Notes: generated by a model from the sequence alone, not told the origin. 64,000 bases of DNA from Acetobacter senegalensis (GCF_001580995.1 NZ_LHZU01000148.1:62001-126000), one strand, 5' to 3'; counted from the stretch's first letter, positions 54,906 through 64,000 are shown. Program-made: numbers and translations.

Positions 54906-56705
54906 ATGAATACCCCCTCTTCCGCTGCGCATTCCGCCGCACGGAGGCAAAATCTGTTTGTCGATGTCCTGAAATTTGTCATGCGCCGCTGGCTGGATTT
55001 TCCAGTTCCGCTGTGGGTGACTGTGGCCGGTGTCATGGTAGCCACGGTGTTGGATGTGCTCATGCCCGTTCTGGCCGGACGGCTGGTGTCGGATGTCGCG
55101 CAGCCTGCAACACAGTCTGCTTTGATGCGGGATGCCATCTGGATGCTGGTTGGCATGGCGGCGTGCGGCGTGGGGAATGTGCTGGGCAAGCGGGCCGCCT
55201 ATCTGGGCATCACACATCTGACCACGCAGGTCATGCACAAGATCGGCGCGCAGGCTTTTGCGCGGGTGCAGCGTCTCTCCACAGACTGGCATGCCAATAC
55301 CTTTGCAGGTTCTACCGTAAGAAGGCTGACACGCGGCATGTGGGCGGTGGACATGCTAGATGATACCCTGCTGCTTATGCTCATTCCCGAAGTCTGCCTG
55401 CTGGTGCTGACCACATTGGTTCTGGCATGGCACTGGCTTTTCATGGGGGTGCTGCTGGGCGTTCTGTCCGCGGTTTTCATCACCACCTCCTGCCTGCTGA
55501 CCTTGCGTTATGTTGCGCCCACGGCACGGGAATCCAACCGGTGGGACAGCCGCATGGGGGCCGCGTTGGCGGATGCCATTACCTGCAATGCGGTGGTCAA
55601 AGCCTTTGGCGCGGAGAAGCGTGAAGAGCAGCGGCTGGAGGATGTTATTGGCCAGTGGCGCAAACATACCTGCCTGACATGGACACGCGGCACCAACAGC
55701 GCGGGCATTCAGAATCTGATGGTCACGTTCATGCGGCTGGCTCTTGCCGGGGCGGCAGTATGGTTGTGGCTGAAAGGGCTCGCCGGGCCGGGCGATGTTG
55801 CTTACGTGCTGACCATGACCTTTCTGGTGCAGGGCTATCTGCGGGATATCGGCCAGCAGGTGTCCGTTGTGCAGCGCTCCGTCAACGAGATGGAAGAACT
55901 GCTTGAACTGTGGCGTACCGAACCATCCGTGAAAGATGTTCCCACTGCCGTTCCGTTCAAAGCGCGGGAAGGGGAGATCCGGTTCGAGCATGTCAGTTTT
56001 CAATATCCGGGCCAGAAAAAGCAGATTTTTTCTGATCTGAACGTCACCATCAAAGCGGGTAGCCGTGTGGGGCTTGTGGGGCCGTCAGGTTCGGGAAAAT
56101 CGACTTTCACCAAGCTGTTGCAGCGGCTTTATGAACTGGATGGCGGGCGTATCACTATTGATGGGGTGGATATTTCCACCATCAATCAGTCCTCTCTGCG
56201 GTCGGAAATTGCCATCGTGCAGCAGGAGCCCATGCTGTTTCACCGCAGTCTGGCAGACAATATTGCCTATGGCAGCCCGGATGCCACACAGGCTGATATT
56301 GAAGAAGCTGCCCGGCTGGCCAATGCGGCGGACTTCATTGCCCGCCTGCCGGAGGGATATGACACGCTGGTTGGTGAACGCGGCGTGAAGCTCTCGGGTG
56401 GGGAGCGTCAGCGGGTGGCCATTGCGCGTGCGTTTCTGGCCAACACCCCTATTCTGGTGATGGACGAAGCCACAGCCAGCCTTGATTCTCAATCAGAGGC
56501 GCTGGTGCAGGAGGCCATGCAGCGGCTGATGGAAGGGCGCACGGTGATCGTCATTGCCCACCGTCTTGCCACTGTGGTTGATCTGGACCGCATTCTGGTG
56601 TTTGAGCGCGGTCATGTGGTGGAAGATGGTTCGCACGCAAAACTGGTGCAGAAACCGGACGGACTTTATCACAAACTGTATGAATTGCAGTCCCTGGAAC
56701 AGTAG
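54906..56705 (+). CDS. ABC exporter, fused membrane and ATPase domains (MsbA/LmrA-type)
   Basis: 599 residues. N-terminal transmembrane domain of about six helices, then a nucleotide-binding domain with Walker A GPSGSGKST, signature LSGGERQRV, Walker B ILVMDEATASLD and His-loop IVIAHRLATV. It is a homodimer-type half transporter. It could carry lipid, lipid A or a toxic compound; substrate is not defined by sequence. The start is ATG 54906; the ribosome-binding site is weak. The stop lies 227 bases before the TonB-dependent receptor start, which leaves room for an operator. Confidence 0.9.
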   Translation: MNTPSSAAHSAARRQNLFVDVLKFVMRRWLDFPVPLWVTVAGVMVATVLDVLMPVLAGRLVSDVAQPATQSALMRDAIWMLVGMAACGVGNVLGKRAAYLGITHLTTQVMHKIGAQAFARVQRLSTDWHANTFAGSTVRRLTRGMWAVDMLDDTLLLMLIPEVCLLVLTTLVLAWHWLFMGVLLGVLSAVFITTSCLLTLRYVAPTARESNRWDSRMGAALADAITCNAVVKAFGAEKREEQRLEDVIGQWRKHTCLTWTRGTNSAGIQNLMVTFMRLALAGAAVWLWLKGLAGPGDVAYVLTMTFLVQGYLRDIGQQVSVVQRSVNEMEELLELWRTEPSVKDVPTAVPFKAREGEIRFEHVSFQYPGQKKQIFSDLNVTIKAGSRVGLVGPSGSGKSTFTKLLQRLYELDGGRITIDGVDISTINQSSLRSEIAIVQQEPMLFHRSLADNIAYGSPDATQADIEEAARLANAADFIARLPEGYDTLVGERGVKLSGGERQRVAIARAFLANTPILVMDEATASLDSQSEALVQEAMQRLMEGRTVIVIAHRLATVVDLDRILVFERGHVVEDGSHAKLVQKPDGLYHKLYELQSLEQ

Positions 56706-56847
56706 TAGGCTGTCTGCGTTAGCAGAGACGCAGATGATAGCCCGTGGGTTTCAGCCCTGAAACAAACTGTTGCCAAACCACCACACGCTGTTGCCAATAC
56801 GATCTGCCATCAGACTTTCCAGATGATACCAAAGAAAAAGTTGTATA

Positions 56848-56867
56848 GATAATAATACGTTATTATT
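56848..56867. promoter_or_regulatory. Candidate operator upstream of the TonB-dependent receptor
   Basis: AATAATA at 56851-56857 is inverted as TATTATT at 56861-56867 around CGT, preceded by GAT (GATAAT). It resembles a Fur/iron-box-like AT-rich operator but is not a close match to the consensus. Located 65 bases before the receptor start, it is a candidate site for metal control. Confidence 0.35.
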
Positions 56868-56932
56868 TGTATTTTTGTGTATCAGGAGCGTGCCTCGTGC
56901 ATCAGCGTTTTTTGTCAGAGGGTAGAAAAGGT

Positions 56933-59506
56933 ATGCGGGCAGGCAAAGGCGTGGTTCTGCGCCAGCGGGGCAGTTTTGCCTCCGCGCTGCTGACCGCAAC
57001 TCTTTTTTCCGGGCCAGTTGCTGCCTATGCACAGACAGTTCAGCCTTCTTCGAGTGGTAGAAATACAGGGACGGCGTCTGACGCTGCGGTAGTGCCGCAT
57101 CGCTCAACCCGGGCTGCCGCCGCCACGCCTTCTGTGGCAGATCCCTCTGCTGCCAGTACGGTGCGCTCTGTTAGCAAAACAGCGGCTGCGGCCCCCGTTG
57201 AAAGCAGTGGGGAGGAAAGCGTCATTGTCACCGGCACGCGTGAGACAGGCCGCAAGGCCCGGCAAAGTCTTTCCCCTATTGATGTGGTGTCTGCCAAGCA
57301 GTTGAGCCAGACCGGGCAGCCCAACCTGCGGGAGGCTCTGGCCCAGCTTCTGCCCTCTCTCACCATGCCCACCGGCGGGTTTGACACCGGCGCTTTGACT
57401 GATTCCATCAGCCTGCGTGGCCTCAACCCGAATGAAACGCTGGTGCTGGTAGATGGCAAACGGCGCCACACCACGGCCAACATGTATGCAGACCCGGGCC
57501 CGCAGCAGGGTTCCACTGCTGTTGATATTGATATGATTCCCATGGCGGCCATTGACCATGTGGAAGTGCTGCGTGATGGCGCATCTGCACAATATGGGTC
57601 AGATGCCGTGGCAGGTGTGGTGAATATCATCCTGAAAAAGCAGGATCACGGTTTTCATGCACAATCCATCTCCGGCATCACGGCGGCCAAAGATGGTTTT
57701 CAGCAGGGCGTTTATCTGGATGGCGGGGCCAAGCTGGGCCAGCGTGGCTTTATTCACGTCAGTGGCGATTTTTTCCATACCGATCACACCTATCGCAGCG
57801 CGCCCGATGCCCGTACCGGCACCAAGATCAACAATGTGCTGGGTCAGCCGGAACAGACGCGTGAAAGTGTGGCCATCAAGGCCGGATACGATATTACCGA
57901 CAATATCCAGCTTTACGGCACGGCAACCTACGCTCATCGCCACGCGGAATCGTATCAGAACTACCGTCTGCCGTCCTCTCTGGCCAGTTATCCCGGTTAC
58001 GCAGCCCTTTATCCATACGGCTATTCTCCCCTGCAAACCATGGAGGAGAATGATTACGAACTTACTGCTGGCATCAAAGGTGTTTTCAAAGGTTGGAACT
58101 GGGATCTTTCAACCGTTTACGGGCGTGACTACAATGATATCGGCCTGAAGAACTCTGCAAACACCGCTATCGAACGTGATACAGGCCGCACGCCAACACG
58201 TTTTGATGTGCAGGGATTCAATAATTCGCAGTGGAGCAACACGTTCGATCTGTCACGCAAGTTCCGGTTTTCTGGATGGCCGCATGAAATCAATGTGGCA
58301 GGTGGGGCATCCTACCGGTATGAAAGCTATTCCATCGGCACCGGTTCTCCTGACTCCCTTTATGGCAGCGGGTCAGATGCTCTGGCGGGCACCAACCCCG
58401 GAAACGCGGGCAACTTCAATCGTGATGTTGTGGCTGGGTATGTGGATGTTTCCACACACCTTACCCGCCACTGGCAGCTTGATCTCGCTGGGCGTTATGA
58501 GCACTACACAGACGTAGGGGATACAGAAACGGGCAAAGTGTCTACCCGTTACGATGTCTCGCCTCGTCTGGCATTCCGCGCCACGATCTCCAACGGGTTT
58601 CATGCCCCCACGCTTGCGCAGGAACATTATAGCGCTCTGGCTATTTCTCCCACGGCCGCACGTGGCCTGATCGCTGTGAATTCGGCCGGTGCGTTGGCAA
58701 ATGGTGCCTCCGCCCTCAAGCCGGAACGCTCAACCAACGTGAGCGGTGGCATCGTCATGGAACCGTTCAAGAAACTGCATGTCACAGTGGATGTGTATCA
58801 GATCAACCTGCGTGATCAGATCATGCCGGGTGGCCAGGTTTATGGCGCTCAGGCAGCGTCTGCTTTGCTGATGAACGGCTTTGCTCTGCCGGAGGGGTAT
58901 CAGTCCTGGTCTGATGCTTCTCTTTCCACCCACTGGTTTGCCAACGTGGCTAGCACACGTACACAGGGGCTGGATCTGACGGCAACCTATCCTACCCAGC
59001 TTGGCAATATTGGCCGCATTGATTGGGATGTTGCGATCAACCTCAACCGTACGCGCCTTTCCCATCAGGCTACGGATACCAATGGTAATCCGCTGCTGAA
59101 TGCGCAGAGCATTGCTTACATCACCACAGCTTACCCGCGCAGCAAGATGATTTTTGGTGGCCGCTTTACCAGCGGAAAATGGGCTGTTGCCGTGCATGAA
59201 ATCCGCTACGGGCAGGTAACATCACAGTTGACCTATTATGGTGGGGCCGGAAACACCAGCTCTCTCTCCAGCACAAATTACAGAGAATTTCAGAACACGC
59301 CAAAATTCATTACAAACCTTGAAGTCACCTATCGTGTTAATCCACATCTTGCCGTAACGCTTGGGGGAAACAACCTGTTTGATGCCCGCCCCAGCCGCGT
59401 GCCGGATAACAACCGTTATCTGGGCGCACCCCAGTATTACATGAGCACGTCTCAACTTGGTATGAATGGCGGCTTCTATTACCTGCGCGGAGATATTTCT
59501 TTCTGA
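56933..59506 (+). CDS. TonB-dependent outer-membrane receptor
   Basis: 857 residues from ATG 56933; the frame extends to 56867. A signal peptide (LLTATLFSGPVAAYAQ) leads to a Ser/Ala/Thr-rich region, a TonB-box-like segment EESVIVTGTR and the plug (LNPNETLVLVDGKRRH, EVLRDGASAQYGSDAVAGV). The rest forms the beta-barrel and ends in an aromatic YYLRGDISF. Substrates are often siderophores, vitamin B12 or sugars; none can be read here. A candidate operator lies upstream and a strong terminator follows, so it is probably a single-gene unit. Confidence 0.93.
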   Translation: MRAGKGVVLRQRGSFASALLTATLFSGPVAAYAQTVQPSSSGRNTGTASDAAVVPHRSTRAAAATPSVADPSAASTVRSVSKTAAAAPVESSGEESVIVTGTRETGRKARQSLSPIDVVSAKQLSQTGQPNLREALAQLLPSLTMPTGGFDTGALTDSISLRGLNPNETLVLVDGKRRHTTANMYADPGPQQGSTAVDIDMIPMAAIDHVEVLRDGASAQYGSDAVAGVVNIILKKQDHGFHAQSISGITAAKDGFQQGVYLDGGAKLGQRGFIHVSGDFFHTDHTYRSAPDARTGTKINNVLGQPEQTRESVAIKAGYDITDNIQLYGTATYAHRHAESYQNYRLPSSLASYPGYAALYPYGYSPLQTMEENDYELTAGIKGVFKGWNWDLSTVYGRDYNDIGLKNSANTAIERDTGRTPTRFDVQGFNNSQWSNTFDLSRKFRFSGWPHEINVAGGASYRYESYSIGTGSPDSLYGSGSDALAGTNPGNAGNFNRDVVAGYVDVSTHLTRHWQLDLAGRYEHYTDVGDTETGKVSTRYDVSPRLAFRATISNGFHAPTLAQEHYSALAISPTAARGLIAVNSAGALANGASALKPERSTNVSGGIVMEPFKKLHVTVDVYQINLRDQIMPGGQVYGAQAASALLMNGFALPEGYQSWSDASLSTHWFANVASTRTQGLDLTATYPTQLGNIGRIDWDVAINLNRTRLSHQATDTNGNPLLNAQSIAYITTAYPRSKMIFGGRFTSGKWAVAVHEIRYGQVTSQLTYYGGAGNTSSLSSTNYREFQNTPKFITNLEVTYRVNPHLAVTLGGNNLFDARPSRVPDNNRYLGAPQYYMSTSQLGMNGGFYYLRGDISF

Positions 59507-59553
59507 TAGCTTCCACGCTCTGCTGTTGGACACTCAGTTATAAGAAAATGATC

Positions 59554-59593
59554 AAAAAAGACCGTTCTTTCTTGAAAGGAACGGTCTTTTTTT
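59554..59593 (+). terminator. Terminator of the TonB-dependent receptor gene
   Basis: AAAAAAGACCGTTC pairs with GAACGGTCTTTTTTT around an eleven-base loop. It is symmetric and T-rich, and could also act on the minus strand. Confidence 0.92.
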
Positions 59594-59839
59594 AATGGTG
59601 ATTTTTTTCAGAAAGACCTGAAAAGAAAAGCCAATACATTTCTTCCCTGCCCAAGCGTGCAGGCACTAAAAATGGCTGAACAACGCTCACTTTGCAGAAT
59701 TGTGCTCTCTCGGTTGTCTCAGCGCAGAGTGAAACCAGAGAGAGCACAGTCAGATCTGTCTGTTCACAATGACCCACTCCTATGTTGAGGACTGGGTAAT
59801 CACAGTGCATACAATTTTCGACTGTTTAGTGATTTTATA
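59594..59839. other. Spacer between converging genes, with a large inverted repeat
   Basis: TGTGCTCTCTC at 59701-59711 is exactly inverted at 59738-59748 (loop of 26 bases). It is downstream of the cystathionine-synthase-like gene (minus strand). No gene was found. The repeat may end or stabilise that mRNA, though no T run follows. Confidence 0.5.
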
Positions 59840-61015
59840 TCAGAGTTTGTCTAACGCGCTCGATAGATCTTCAATCAGATCACAGCTGTCTTCCACACCA
59901 GCCGAGTATCTGATCAGGCTTTCAGGAATGCCGGCAGCCTGACGTTCTTCCGCGCTGAGTTCCACATGGCTGGTAGTTTTTGGGGGGCCAACCAATGTGC
60001 CGACAGAGCCAAGGCTGGCTGCCTTGTGAGCGTAGCGCAGGCTTTCCAGCAAAACGACAACCTTGTCAAAGTCGCCTTTGACAGAAAAGCTGAGCATCCC
60101 ACCAAAAGCCTTCATCTGCTTTTTGGCAACATCATGCCCCGGATGTGTCGCTAGGCCCGGATAAAAGACCTTGTCGATTTTGGGATGGTGAGAAAGAAAT
60201 TCTGCAACTTTCATACCATTTTCATTATGGCGTTGCATCCTCAGTTCCAGAGTCTTCATGCCTCGTAAAATCATATAGGCCGACTGTGGATGCAGCGTTG
60301 CACCCGTAATCTCACGATAATGAAAAATCGTATCGATCAGATCTTTCCGGCCGACGGCCAACCCGCCCATTACATCAGAATGGCCGTTCAGATATTTTGT
60401 GGCGCTGTAAACCACAATATCCGCTCCCAGAGAAAGGGGAGTCTGGTTGATCGGGGTGGCGAATGTATTATCCACAATTACAATCGCACCCTGGGCATGG
60501 GCGCATTTGGCAAGGCGCTCAATATCCAGAACTTTCAGCGTCGGGTTGGTCGGTGATTCCAGATAAACGACCTTACAGCCCTTTGCGATCTCACGTTCAA
60601 TAAGATCATAATCTTCGGTGTCACACAGGCAGACATCAACATTTATTTTGGGCAGAAACTCGATAAAAATCTTGTTTGTGCCGCCATATGTATCCTTGAT
60701 TGTCACAACACGGTCGCCCGGCTCCAAAAGAGCCAGCAACGTGTTGCTTATGGCCGCCATGCCCGTGGAAAAGCTGGTTGCTTCTTCTCCACCGTCCATG
60801 ATTTTTATTTTCTCTTCAAGAACACGTACCGTCGGGTTTGTGTTTCTTGAATAAATATGGCCAGGTTTTGCCCCTGTGGCGACGGCAAACCATTCCTCCA
60901 TATCGTCATAGCCGAATGCAACGGAATTATAGACCGGCACGCATATGGCACCTTCGGAAAAAACGTCACTTTCTCCGGCCCAAACGGATTCTGTGCCAAC
61001 ACCCACGTTTTTCAT
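59840..61015 (-). CDS. Cystathionine gamma-synthase family PLP enzyme
   Basis: 391 residues, the usual length for the CGS/MGL fold. PLP-binding Lys207 in VVYSATKYLNGHSD, phosphate-binding YSRNTNPT at 55-62 and Tyr110-Gly-Gly. The position where methionine gamma-lyase has an essential Cys (YGCTF) reads YGGTN, so this is less likely a methionine gamma-lyase; cystathionine gamma-synthase/lyase or O-acyl-homoserine sulfhydrylase activity are candidates. It is divergent from an Lrp-type regulator with 238 bases between them, which implies amino-acid control. A large hairpin follows its stop. Confidence 0.88.
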   Translation of the reverse strand: MKNVGVGTESVWAGESDVFSEGAICVPVYNSVAFGYDDMEEWFAVATGAKPGHIYSRNTNPTVRVLEEKIKIMDGGEEATSFSTGMAAISNTLLALLEPGDRVVTIKDTYGGTNKIFIEFLPKINVDVCLCDTEDYDLIEREIAKGCKVVYLESPTNPTLKVLDIERLAKCAHAQGAIVIVDNTFATPINQTPLSLGADIVVYSATKYLNGHSDVMGGLAVGRKDLIDTIFHYREITGATLHPQSAYMILRGMKTLELRMQRHNENGMKVAEFLSHHPKIDKVFYPGLATHPGHDVAKKQMKAFGGMLSFSVKGDFDKVVVLLESLRYAHKAASLGSVGTLVGPPKTTSHVELSAEERQAAGIPESLIRYSAGVEDSCDLIEDLSSALDKL

Positions 61016-61253
61016 AGCGTATACCTGAACAGAAGAGATTTCATTGAAGCGGCGGACGTTCTGATTTCATCCATTTTCTGGCTGTCACGCATTCTGGAAC
61101 CATTTCATTATTATGTTTCCTTCTTGTAACAAAAAGTGGAGAACGTCTCGATCATCAGAGTATAGGGCTATCCATAAACATATTTACTGCGTAATATTCC
61201 GATTATGATATGATATCGTTCGTAATGATGTATTCGATGAGGATTTCCGGCTT

Positions 61254-61733
61254 ATGAAGCTTTATGACCGCATTGATGCGAGTATTCTTGAGATCGTTCA
61301 GAAAAATAACCGTCTGACATCTCAGGTTATCGGAGATCAGGTTGGCTTGTCTGCCACGGCCTGCCAAAGGCGTTTGAAACGGCTTCGTGATATTGGTGTG
61401 ATTGAAGGGGATGTCTCGATCATTTCCGCGCGGGCGGTGGGGCGCCCGATTCAGATGATTGTTCTGGTCACCCTTGAACGTGAACGGTCTGATATTATTG
61501 ATCGTTTCAAAAGAGCACTTCGTATTACACCTGAAATTGTCAATAGCTTTTATGTGACGGGTGAAACCGATTTCGTTCTGTATGTTACTGCCCGTAGCAT
61601 GGAGGATTATGAAGTTTTCACCAGAAACTTCTTCTATGAAAACCCAGATATCCGAGGTTTCAAGACTCTGGTGGTCATGGACAGGGTCAAGGCAGGTTTT
61701 TCGGTCCCTGTAGAAGTTCCTGATGAGGATTAG
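61254..61733 (+). CDS. Lrp/AsnC family transcriptional regulator
   Basis: 159 residues. N-terminal winged helix-turn-helix (LTSQVIGDQVGLSATACQRRL) with the C-terminal ligand-binding domain (VNSFYVTGETDFVLYV, EVFTRNFFYENPDIRGF). It is distinct from the regulator at 26862, sharing the family but with different residues in the recognition helix. Amino-acid-sensing control of the divergent PLP enzyme, and possibly of the eutB-eutC pair that converges on it, is inferred from location. The upstream region has several AT-rich imperfect palindromes (about 61190-61235) but no single clear operator. Confidence 0.92.
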   Translation: MKLYDRIDASILEIVQKNNRLTSQVIGDQVGLSATACQRRLKRLRDIGVIEGDVSIISARAVGRPIQMIVLVTLERERSDIIDRFKRALRITPEIVNSFYVTGETDFVLYVTARSMEDYEVFTRNFFYENPDIRGFKTLVVMDRVKAGFSVPVEVPDED

Positions 61734-61907
61734 TACCGTTATTAGGGACTGACAGAACACTCGGCATCATGCCGTATTCTTGCTTGTGCATGCGAAGAGT
61801 GTTTGAAAGTTACATTAGATCCTGATGGAGGGATTTTCCTGCCATAACATAGAGGCTTTTTCTACTTTTTTTAAAAAGACCGTTTTGTGGATTATCTTCC
61901 CTTTATT

Positions 61908-62870
61908 TCATAAAGTTGTCTTTTCCCATAGGTCATAAGCCATTGTAGCAATAACAGTGTCCTGAACGCCTGTTCCAGTCAGATCGGCTACAGTAATCTC
62001 ATCCGATGCGCGTCGGCCAGAGTGGTTTCCGTTCAAAACGGCTCCCAGTTCTGTGGAGCGGGAAGGATCAATGCTTAGGCCGCTTTCCAATGCATTGTGA
62101 AGCTCCCCAAGCCGAGTGGTTTGAGGGAGACTATCAGCCACATAAAGGGATGCGTGAGAAATAATGGCTGGGTCTAATTCATTCTTGAATTCGGCATCTG
62201 ATCCCATGGCGGTAACGTGCTGACCAGGCTCCAGCCAATCCTGTAGCAGAATGGGGCTAGCTGATGGTGTTGTCGTGACGAGTATATCGGCCCCTTTTGC
62301 AGCTTCTGCTGGGTTGGCATAAGCTTGAACGGGTAGACCATATTCTTTTTCACACCATTCAGCGGTTGCTTGCGCCTGTTCCGGGCGGCGCGCCCAAATC
62401 CGTGCCTCGGTGATGGGGCGGACCAGCATCAGGGCTTCCAGTTGCAGACGTGCCTGTAAGCCTGCACCATAAATAGCAGCAATATGGGAATCCGGTCGTG
62501 ATAACGCACGCGCTGCGACGCCACCGGCTGCTGCAGTCCGTATATCCGTCAGGTAGCCGTTATCGAGCAAAAGAGCTTTTGTCAGACCTGTTTCTGCATC
62601 CAGAAGAACCATCATGCCGCTTAGGCTCGGTAGCCCCAAAGCGCTATTTCCAAAAAAACCAGAGCTTATTTTGACAGCAAAGCTTTGAACCCCTTTGACG
62701 TAGGCTGTTTTGACATCGACTTCCCCACGATCGGGAATATCAAGCCGCAGGATATCGGGCATCACAACATTGCCCGCGGTCAACGCTTGGAGCCCATCGG
62801 CTATGGCATCAATCAGCGTTACATCCAGCTTTATCAGTGAACGTAGTTGAGGTTCGGTCAGAATTTGCAT
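61908..62870 (-). CDS. eutC: EutC-like cyclodeaminase / ketimine reductase (ornithine cyclodeaminase family)
   Basis: 320 residues. The NAD(P)-binding motif is AIYGAGLQARLQLEAL, with a conserved basic Lys in FAVKISSGFF and acidic segment GSDAEFKNELDP. The name is based on similarity to EutC of hydroxyectoine degradation, where it reduces an imine produced by EutB. Ornithine cyclodeaminase or alanine-dehydrogenase-like activity are alternatives. It begins 2 bases after the eutB-like stop on the same strand, so the two are cotranslated. No ectoine genes are nearby, so the ectoine link is unproved. Confidence 0.82.
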   Translation of the reverse strand: MQILTEPQLRSLIKLDVTLIDAIADGLQALTAGNVVMPDILRLDIPDRGEVDVKTAYVKGVQSFAVKISSGFFGNSALGLPSLSGMMVLLDAETGLTKALLLDNGYLTDIRTAAAGGVAARALSRPDSHIAAIYGAGLQARLQLEALMLVRPITEARIWARRPEQAQATAEWCEKEYGLPVQAYANPAEAAKGADILVTTTPSASPILLQDWLEPGQHVTAMGSDAEFKNELDPAIISHASLYVADSLPQTTRLGELHNALESGLSIDPSRSTELGAVLNGNHSGRRASDEITVADLTGTGVQDTVIATMAYDLWEKTTL

Positions 62871-62872
62871 GC

Positions 62873-63841
62873 TTATATCTTCTGGTATTCTGAGACGAGC
62901 TTCTGATGCACCGCCATGTCGATGTTTCTCCCAGAAACAACGACAGCTACCGTGCCAGATGGGTGCACTTTTCCTGCCAGTAAAGCTGCTATTCCAACAG
63001 CTCCGGCTCCTTCAACAATTTCCTGTTCCTGCCAGTAGGCATGACTAATGCCTGCACCAATCTCCTCTTCTGTCAGAAGGATAATGTCATCAAGATATGT
63101 CTGGCACAGATTAAACGTGTAGTGGTTGGGAATACCGATACCACCGCCAAGAGAATCTGCCAGTGTCGGTTCTTCCGTTACCACAACAGGCTTGCCAGCC
63201 TGAAGACTGGCCGCCATGGCAGCGCCCTTTTCCATGCTGACCCCGATAACCCGAATAGAAGGTTTGACTGATTTGGCCGCCATGGCCACACCCCCGGCAA
63301 GCCCCCCCCCAGAGAGAGGAACAAGAAGGGTATCAACCTCGGGTCTATCTTCCAGAATTTCCAGTGCGATTGTACCCTGTCCAGCAATCACACGCTTATC
63401 ATCAAATGGCGGAACCGGAAGCAATCCTTCAGAGAGAACAAGCCGATCAACCTCTTGCTGCGCATCGTCCTGCGAGGACCCAACGATTTTTATGTCTGCA
63501 CCAAGCGCCCTTACAGCGCTGATTTTGTTTTCAGGAACAAGTTTTGACATGCAGACAACACACGATTTTCCCATCTGCTGTGCCGCATATGCCAGTGCGC
63601 GAGCATGGTTACCGGTGGAGGCAGCAACAAATCCTTTTGCTGTCTGGCCAGAGAGAAGAAGCGTGTTGCTGACACCGCGTAATTTGAAACTTCCGGTGGT
63701 TTGCCGAGTTTCCAGTTTCAAAAAAACAGATGAGGCTTGGATCGTAGATAATGATGCTGACGAGATCAACGGTGTCCGAACAATTCGTTCCCGTAGCCGC
63801 CCTGCAGCAGCCATGACGTCACTTAGTACAGGCAGTGTCAT
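62873..63841 (-). CDS. eutB: EutB-like PLP-dependent threonine/serine dehydratase
   Basis: 322 residues, without the regulatory C-terminal domain of biosynthetic threonine deaminase. PLP-binding Lys53 in TTGSFKLRGVSN and the glycine loop LSGGGLAGGVAMA. This fold II family includes catabolic threonine dehydratase, serine racemase and EutB, the hydroxyectoine utilisation dehydratase. The immediate eutC-like neighbour favours an EutB-type reaction, but a simple threonine/hydroxyaspartate dehydratase is possible. The upstream 160 bases to the window end should contain the promoter. Confidence 0.85.
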   Translation of the reverse strand: MTLPVLSDVMAAAGRLRERIVRTPLISSASLSTIQASSVFLKLETRQTTGSFKLRGVSNTLLLSGQTAKGFVAASTGNHARALAYAAQQMGKSCVVCMSKLVPENKISAVRALGADIKIVGSSQDDAQQEVDRLVLSEGLLPVPPFDDKRVIAGQGTIALEILEDRPEVDTLLVPLSGGGLAGGVAMAAKSVKPSIRVIGVSMEKGAAMAASLQAGKPVVVTEEPTLADSLGGGIGIPNHYTFNLCQTYLDDIILLTEEEIGAGISHAYWQEQEIVEGAGAVGIAALLAGKVHPSGTVAVVVSGRNIDMAVHQKLVSEYQKI

Positions 63842-64000
63842 GATGAAAGTTGTTCAGAAAAATACTTCGTTGCGTCGCTTTGTTTTACAGATGATCTCTT
63901 ATAATCTGTTTGTAAAGAAAACAGGAAGTCGGGTTTTGTTCTGTAAAGTCTTGCGATAACGGGCAAAGCCCCCTTTTTTTGAAGTTTCATCTGTTTCCTG

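Noticed and set aside
59840-61015. Methionine gamma-lyase as the name of the PLP enzyme
   Set aside because: The essential active-site Cys position of that enzyme is Gly here (YGGTN), so a general family name is used.

Overview
The window reads as chromosomal DNA of an acetic acid bacterium (Alphaproteobacteria, Acetobacteraceae; Acetobacter or a close relative). This is inferred from gene content: an F1-only ATP synthase operon (atpHAGDC without Fo genes), a GcrA cell-cycle regulator, a SUV3-like helicase, a DUF3576-leuS-lptE-holA operon, and a full cytochrome bd locus. The species cannot be fixed from sequence reading alone. No prophage, CRISPR array, transposase gene or plasmid backbone was seen. 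Most of the window is compactly packed core metabolism on both strands.

Layout. 1-3116 (minus): 5' part of dihydroorotase, glutathione reductase, ferredoxin/flavodoxin-NADP reductase. 3544-11620: a SUV3-like helicase with a winged-helix-like insert, an SDR coupled to a DedA membrane protein (whose 5' end looks frameshifted), an S9 peptidase and malic enzyme. 11853-13141: nusG-secE and two tRNAs (Trp, Gly). 13656-18696: atpHAGDC with terminator. 18992-26287: queF, rnd, an adenosine-kinase-like enzyme, bactofilin, gcrA, an ornithine-cyclodeaminase-family enzyme and glutathione-dependent formaldehyde dehydrogenase. 26457-32502: arsC, an Lrp regulator divergent from a cysteine-desulfurase-like PLP enzyme, an SDR, a YidB-like protein, a small inverted-repeat element and a SulP transporter.

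32559-39080 is a minus-strand cydDCAB unit that ends in two small membrane proteins: a two-helix CydX-like protein and a 32-residue peptide. 39358-42403 looks like a reactive-sulfur and peroxide module: a TSUP exporter and persulfide-dioxygenase-like hydrolase, divergent from a peroxiredoxin overlapping a cysteine-free ArsR regulator. 42549-43461 is an AT-rich stretch with small genes. It lies beside the most striking feature of the window, a tRNA-Arg(CCU) gene split in its anticodon loop by a 250-base group I intron (43465-43791).

43862-48834 is the DUF3576-leuS-lptE-holA operon. 49243-59593 holds a lytic transglycosylase, a DciA-like protein back-to-back with mutY, hemH, nth, an exporter-type ABC protein and a TonB-dependent receptor with a candidate operator. 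59840-63841 is an amino-acid module: a cystathionine-gamma-synthase-family enzyme divergent from an Lrp regulator, followed by a convergent eutB-eutC-like pair (PLP dehydratase plus imine reductase). Two Lrp-type regulators, each divergent from a PLP enzyme gene, suggest amino-acid-responsive control as a recurring theme here.
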